Assembly: GCA_021737445.1 (NCBI GenBank)
Contig: JAIPDY010000127.1
Location: forward strand, 1-8,980
DNA length: 8,980 nucleotides
Source: Desulfotignum sp.
Lineage (GTDB): Bacteria > Desulfobacterota > Desulfobacteria > Desulfobacterales > Desulfobacteraceae
Reading direction: 5' to 3'
In this document: piece by piece, positions 6,977-8,980 of the stretch
Layout of the letters: every line of letters starts with the position of its first letter
Numbering within the stretch: the stretch's first letter is position 1
Translations under genes and position numbers: made by a program
The notes under the pieces: generated by a model
What the model saw: the letters and a program-made list of their open reading frames with translations, nothing else
Databases searched by the model: none
What the model was told of the DNA's origin: nothing

Positions 6977-7431
6977 TATCTGCTCCTTTTGTTCTTGAAA
7001 AAGTGTTTCATAAGATTGCTGGTTTGTTCTTCACATATTCCGGCCACAATTTCAGGGCTATGGTTCAACCGGTGATCATCTGCCATCTGATACAGTGAGC
7101 AGGCAGCCCCCCATTTGGGGTCTGCTGCCCCGAACACAACCCGTTTGATCCGGGAATGGATAATGGCCCCCATGCACATGATACACGGTTCAATGGTAAC
7201 ATATAAGGTGGTCCCTGTGAGCCGGTAGTTTTTCTGGCTGTGTGCGGCCATTCTGATGGCAGCGATCTCTGCATGGCAGGTGGGATCGCTGGTTGAAATA
7301 GGCGCATTATACCCTTGGCCGATCACCTTGTTGTTTTTGTCCACAATCACGGCTCCCACAGGAACTTCACCCATTTTTTCAGCCTGTTTTGCCTCTTTTA
7401 TGGCAAGCATCATATAAAATTGGTCATCCAT
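6976..7431 (-). CDS. tadA: tRNA-specific adenosine deaminase TadA
   Basis: TadA deaminates adenosine 34 of tRNA-Arg(ACG) to inosine (EC 3.5.4.33), letting one tRNA read CGU, CGC and CGA. It is a zinc-dependent cytidine-deaminase-fold dimer. Catalytic residues are visible: HAE with zinc ligand His53 and proton-shuttle Glu55, and PCIMC with Cys83 and Cys86. The RLNHSPEIVAG segment in the C-terminal half is typical of TadA rather than cytosine or guanine deaminases. 151 residues is normal. The start at 7431 has no clear Shine-Dalgarno and lies 13 bases after a strong -10, so the leader would be very short; an ATG-ATG pair at codons 7-8 is an alternative, but it too lacks a ribosome-binding site. 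It overlaps purA by one base and is divergent from the gene for its own substrate tRNA. Confidence 0.95.
   Translation of the reverse strand: MDDQFYMMLAIKEAKQAEKMGEVPVGAVIVDKNNKVIGQGYNAPISTSDPTCHAEIAAIRMAAHSQKNYRLTGTTLYVTIEPCIMCMGAIIHSRIKRVVFGAADPKWGAACSLYQMADDHRLNHSPEIVAGICEEQTSNLMKHFFKNKRSR
6983..6989 (-). promoter_or_regulatory. Ribosome-binding site that fixes the GTG start of purA
   Basis: AAAGGAG on the minus strand lies six bases before the GTG at 6976, inside the last codons of tadA. It is the best Shine-Dalgarno match in the window and supports GTG as the purA start. Confidence 0.75.
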
Positions 7432-7444
7432 AATTCAGGCTATA

Positions 7445-7473
7445 CTTATATAAAGCTTTCGGGCCAAGGTCAA
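7445..7473 (-). promoter_or_regulatory. Putative sigma70-type promoter of tadA-purA
   Basis: On the minus strand TTGACC (7473-7468) is followed after exactly 17 bases by TATAAG (7450-7445). Transcription would begin near 7438, only about seven bases before the tadA ATG. The -35 lies 22 bases from the -35 of the divergent tRNA-Arg promoter. Confidence 0.6.
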
Positions 7474-7495
7474 ATATTAATTCCAGATAAAGCGC

Positions 7496-7524
7496 TTGAA
7501 ATCTGAATAAAACCCTGATATATA
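7496..7524 (+). promoter_or_regulatory. Putative sigma70-type promoter of tRNA-Arg
   Basis: TTGAAA (7496-7501) is followed after 17 bases by TATATA (7519-7524); the overlapping TATACT (7521-7526) gives 19-base spacing as an alternative. Transcription would start about 8-10 bases before the mature tRNA. It lies back to back with the tadA promoter. Confidence 0.55.
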
Positions 7525-7539
7525 CTGTTGGTCTTATGG

Positions 7540-7616
7540 GCGCCCGTAGCTCAGCTGGATAGAGTACCTGACTACGAATCAGGGGGTCGGGAGTTCGAAT
7601 CTCTCCGGGCGCGCCA
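7540..7616 (+). tRNA. tRNA-Arg, anticodon ACG
   Basis: All arms fold. The acceptor is GCGCCCG/CGGGCGC, and the D-stem is GCTC/GAGT with one wobble. The anticodon stem CCTGA/TCAGG carries loop CTACGAA, giving anticodon ACG. The T-stem is GGGAG/CTCTC with loop TTCGAAT. The discriminator is G73 and the CCA is encoded; 77 bases in all. A20 after the D-loop GG matches the main arginine identity element. A34 of this tRNA is the standard TadA target, and tadA is the divergent neighbour. Confidence 0.98.
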
Positions 7617-7628
7617 ATACCTGCCGCA

Positions 7629-7661
7629 GACAGCAGCGCTCTTGCTCCTGTCCCATTTTTT
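7629..7661 (+). terminator. Intrinsic terminator after tRNA-Arg
   Basis: GACAG-C-AGC pairs with GCT-C-CTGTC (five and three base pairs around a C-C mismatch) over a six-base loop (7629-7652). It is followed after three bases by six T (7656-7661). The geometry suits + strand termination of the tRNA transcript. In the opposite direction no T-run follows the hairpin, so it does not serve the cyclase gene. Confidence 0.6.
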
Positions 7662-7668
7662 AAAAAAG

Positions 7669-8980
7669 TTATTTGGATGTCATGATCCAGATACCGTCCC
7701 ATTTTTTGTCTGAAGGATTATCAAGCATGTGATTGCATCTTTTGATAAACATTTGTGACAGACAGTCGTGGGGGTTCAGTTCAGATGCCCGGGTAAATGA
7801 TCTGATCGCCTTATTCCAGGTCCCTTCCCGGTAATGGGTGCGGCCTTCCCTGAAATGGCTGACCACTTCAGACAGGTTGGGAAAGGTTTCTGATGTATGG
7901 TAATCCAGAACTTCAAAGATGCGAACCGGCTTGGTTTTTCCCTTGACAAGGACATCATCAACATCTCTGACCCTGTATGCACCCTTCAGCTTTTTGTGGG
8001 TATTTTCACTGATCAGTATTCGTGCCCCATATTGTTTACAGGCTGATTCAAGCCGGGCGGCAATATTGACCCCATCTCCGATCATGGTAAAATCCATGCG
8101 CTTGGGGGAACCGATATTGCCGGAAACGACAGTATCTGTATTCAATCCGATGCCCATATCCACCAGAGGTTCTCCGGCTTTGTGCCGTTGCAGGTTCCAC
8201 CGGTCCAGTTCCTGGATCATTGATATGGCCGCTCTGACAGCATTGTCTTCATCATTGTCTCCGGGTATGGGTATGCCGAAACCGGCCATGATGGCATCGC
8301 CGATAAATTTATCCAGCATGCCGTTCTTTTTTTGTATGCAGTCCACCATAATGGTAAAATATTCATTGAGAAGACTGACGGTTCCCTGGGCCCCTTTGGA
8401 TTCAGTCAGTGTGGTAAACCCCCGGATATCAGAAAACAAAACCGTTGCAATGGTGCTTCTTCCGCCCAGAATATTCTGGGCACTCTTATCCATGATCTGA
8501 TCCACCAGGCATGGATCTATATACCGGGACATCGTTGATTTCATACGTTTTTCACTGCTGATATCCTCGATCATGATCATGGAGCCCAGCTTATTGTCAT
8601 CGGTACTGATCAATGGCAGCACTGTTATGTTGACAGAGATGTTATGATCTTTAAATGCGAGAACAGCATCCATGGTCAGTTCCGGAGTACCGGTATTCTC
8701 CATCTGTTCAATTTTTGTTATAATCCAGTCATTCGGGGTGGTGAAAAATTCTGTGGCATATGTGTTGATGATGTCTTGCATATCTGTGTGTAAAATTCTC
8801 AGGGCAGCCGCATTGCACGTGATTATTTTTTTTTCTCCATCCAGGGTTATTACGCCATTGGACATGCTCTCCAGCATACTCTCATTATAGTTTTTCATGT
8901 TCTGGACATCATTGAAAAGCTTGGCATTTTCAAGGGCAATTGAAATCTGTGCGGTAAATGCCCGGAGTCTGGATTCATCC
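7669..8980 (-). CDS. GAF-PAS-class III adenylate/guanylate cyclase, 5' end outside window
   Basis: A signalling cyclase, probably making cAMP, with its N-terminus beyond the right edge. The frame stays open through 8980: residues before the Met at 8898 include ISIALENAKLF, typical of the last helix of a GAF domain, so that Met is not the start. Numbering from that Met: PAS domain about 5-115, linker helix 116-145, catalytic domain about 147-335, and a TPR-like tail about 345-390 (FREGRTHYREG, NKAIRSFTRASELNP). Catalytic residues are present: metal-binding Asp157 (FSDIRGFT) and Asp201 (DKFIGD), Lys197, Thr271 (DFTMIGD), and transition-state Asn278 and Arg282 (VNIAARLE). Lys with Thr fits the class IIIb adenylate cyclase pattern, but substrate should be treated as unproven. 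No membrane segment is seen in the visible part. The stop lies eight bases from the tRNA-Arg terminator. Confidence 0.9.
   Translation of the reverse strand, partial: DESRLRAFTAQISIALENAKLFNDVQNMKNYNESMLESMSNGVITLDGEKKIITCNAAALRILHTDMQDIINTYATEFFTTPNDWIITKIEQMENTGTPELTMDAVLAFKDHNISVNITVLPLISTDDNKLGSMIMIEDISSEKRMKSTMSRYIDPCLVDQIMDKSAQNILGGRSTIATVLFSDIRGFTTLTESKGAQGTVSLLNEYFTIMVDCIQKKNGMLDKFIGDAIMAGFGIPIPGDNDEDNAVRAAISMIQELDRWNLQRHKAGEPLVDMGIGLNTDTVVSGNIGSPKRMDFTMIGDGVNIAARLESACKQYGARILISENTHKKLKGAYRVRDVDDVLVKGKTKPVRIFEVLDYHTSETFPNLSEVVSHFREGRTHYREGTWNKAIRSFTRASELNPHDCLSQMFIKRCNHMLDNPSDKKWDGIWIMTSK

Noticed and set aside
7540..7616. tRNA-Arg as an integration (att) site for a mobile element
   Set aside because: No integrase gene, no repeat of the tRNA 3' end, and no change of gene style is seen nearby.
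7424..7713. Open frames on both strands over tRNA-Arg (VAQLDRV / GEIRTPDPLIRSQ-type peptides)
   Set aside because: These are the classic false proteins produced by translating tRNA genes; a complete tRNA-Arg explains the sequence.
7919..8500. 193-codon + strand frame inside the cyclase gene
   Set aside because: It lies wholly antisense to the conserved cyclase catalytic domain and is low-complexity in character; a shadow frame.

Overview
The window looks like a chromosomal stretch from an anaerobic, menaquinone-using bacterium. The gene set (futalosine-route menaquinone genes, a GAF/PAS-type class III cyclase) and the moderate GC content fit Desulfobacterota, most likely a Desulfobacteraceae-like sulfate reducer. 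That placement is inference from protein style; there is no rRNA or other phylogenetic marker here. Nearly all of the window is coding, no gap without a gene exceeds 300 bases, and I see no mobile element or CRISPR array.

Left part, mostly + strand (1-5586). A minus-strand gene runs off the left edge and diverges from a ParA/MinD-type ATPase (186-953). A small protein of unknown function (966-1364) follows the ATPase. Next come four tightly packed menaquinone genes: mqnE (aminofutalosine synthase, radical SAM), mqnC (cyclic dehypoxanthinylfutalosine synthase, radical SAM), an amidohydrolase that fits aminodeoxyfutalosine deaminase (mqnX, also called mqnF), and mqnA (chorismate dehydratase). 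The four overlap by 1, 4 and 14 bases, so they look translationally coupled. Together they cover chorismate to 3-enolpyruvylbenzoate (MqnA), aminofutalosine (MqnE), futalosine (MqnX) and, after an MqnB step, cyclisation by MqnC. mqnB and mqnD are not in the window.

Middle part, minus strand (5565-7431). tadA (tRNA A34 deaminase) and purA (adenylosuccinate synthetase) overlap by one base and are followed by tRNA-Pro(CGG), which has its own promoter just past the purA stop. The end of mqnA runs head-on into this tRNA gene and takes its stop codon from the T-loop.

Right part (7496-8980). tRNA-Arg(ACG), the normal substrate of TadA, is transcribed divergently from tadA across a 108-base gap holding two back-to-back sigma70-type promoters. 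An intrinsic terminator follows the tRNA. The last gene, on the minus strand and open at the right edge, encodes a GAF (end only)-PAS-class III cyclase protein with a TPR-like tail.

The points most worth checking are the tadA/tRNA-Arg(ACG) enzyme-substrate neighbourhood, the mqnA/tRNA-Pro overlap, the orphan ParA plus unknown protein leading the menaquinone operon, and an imperfect inverted repeat in the leftmost divergent promoter region.
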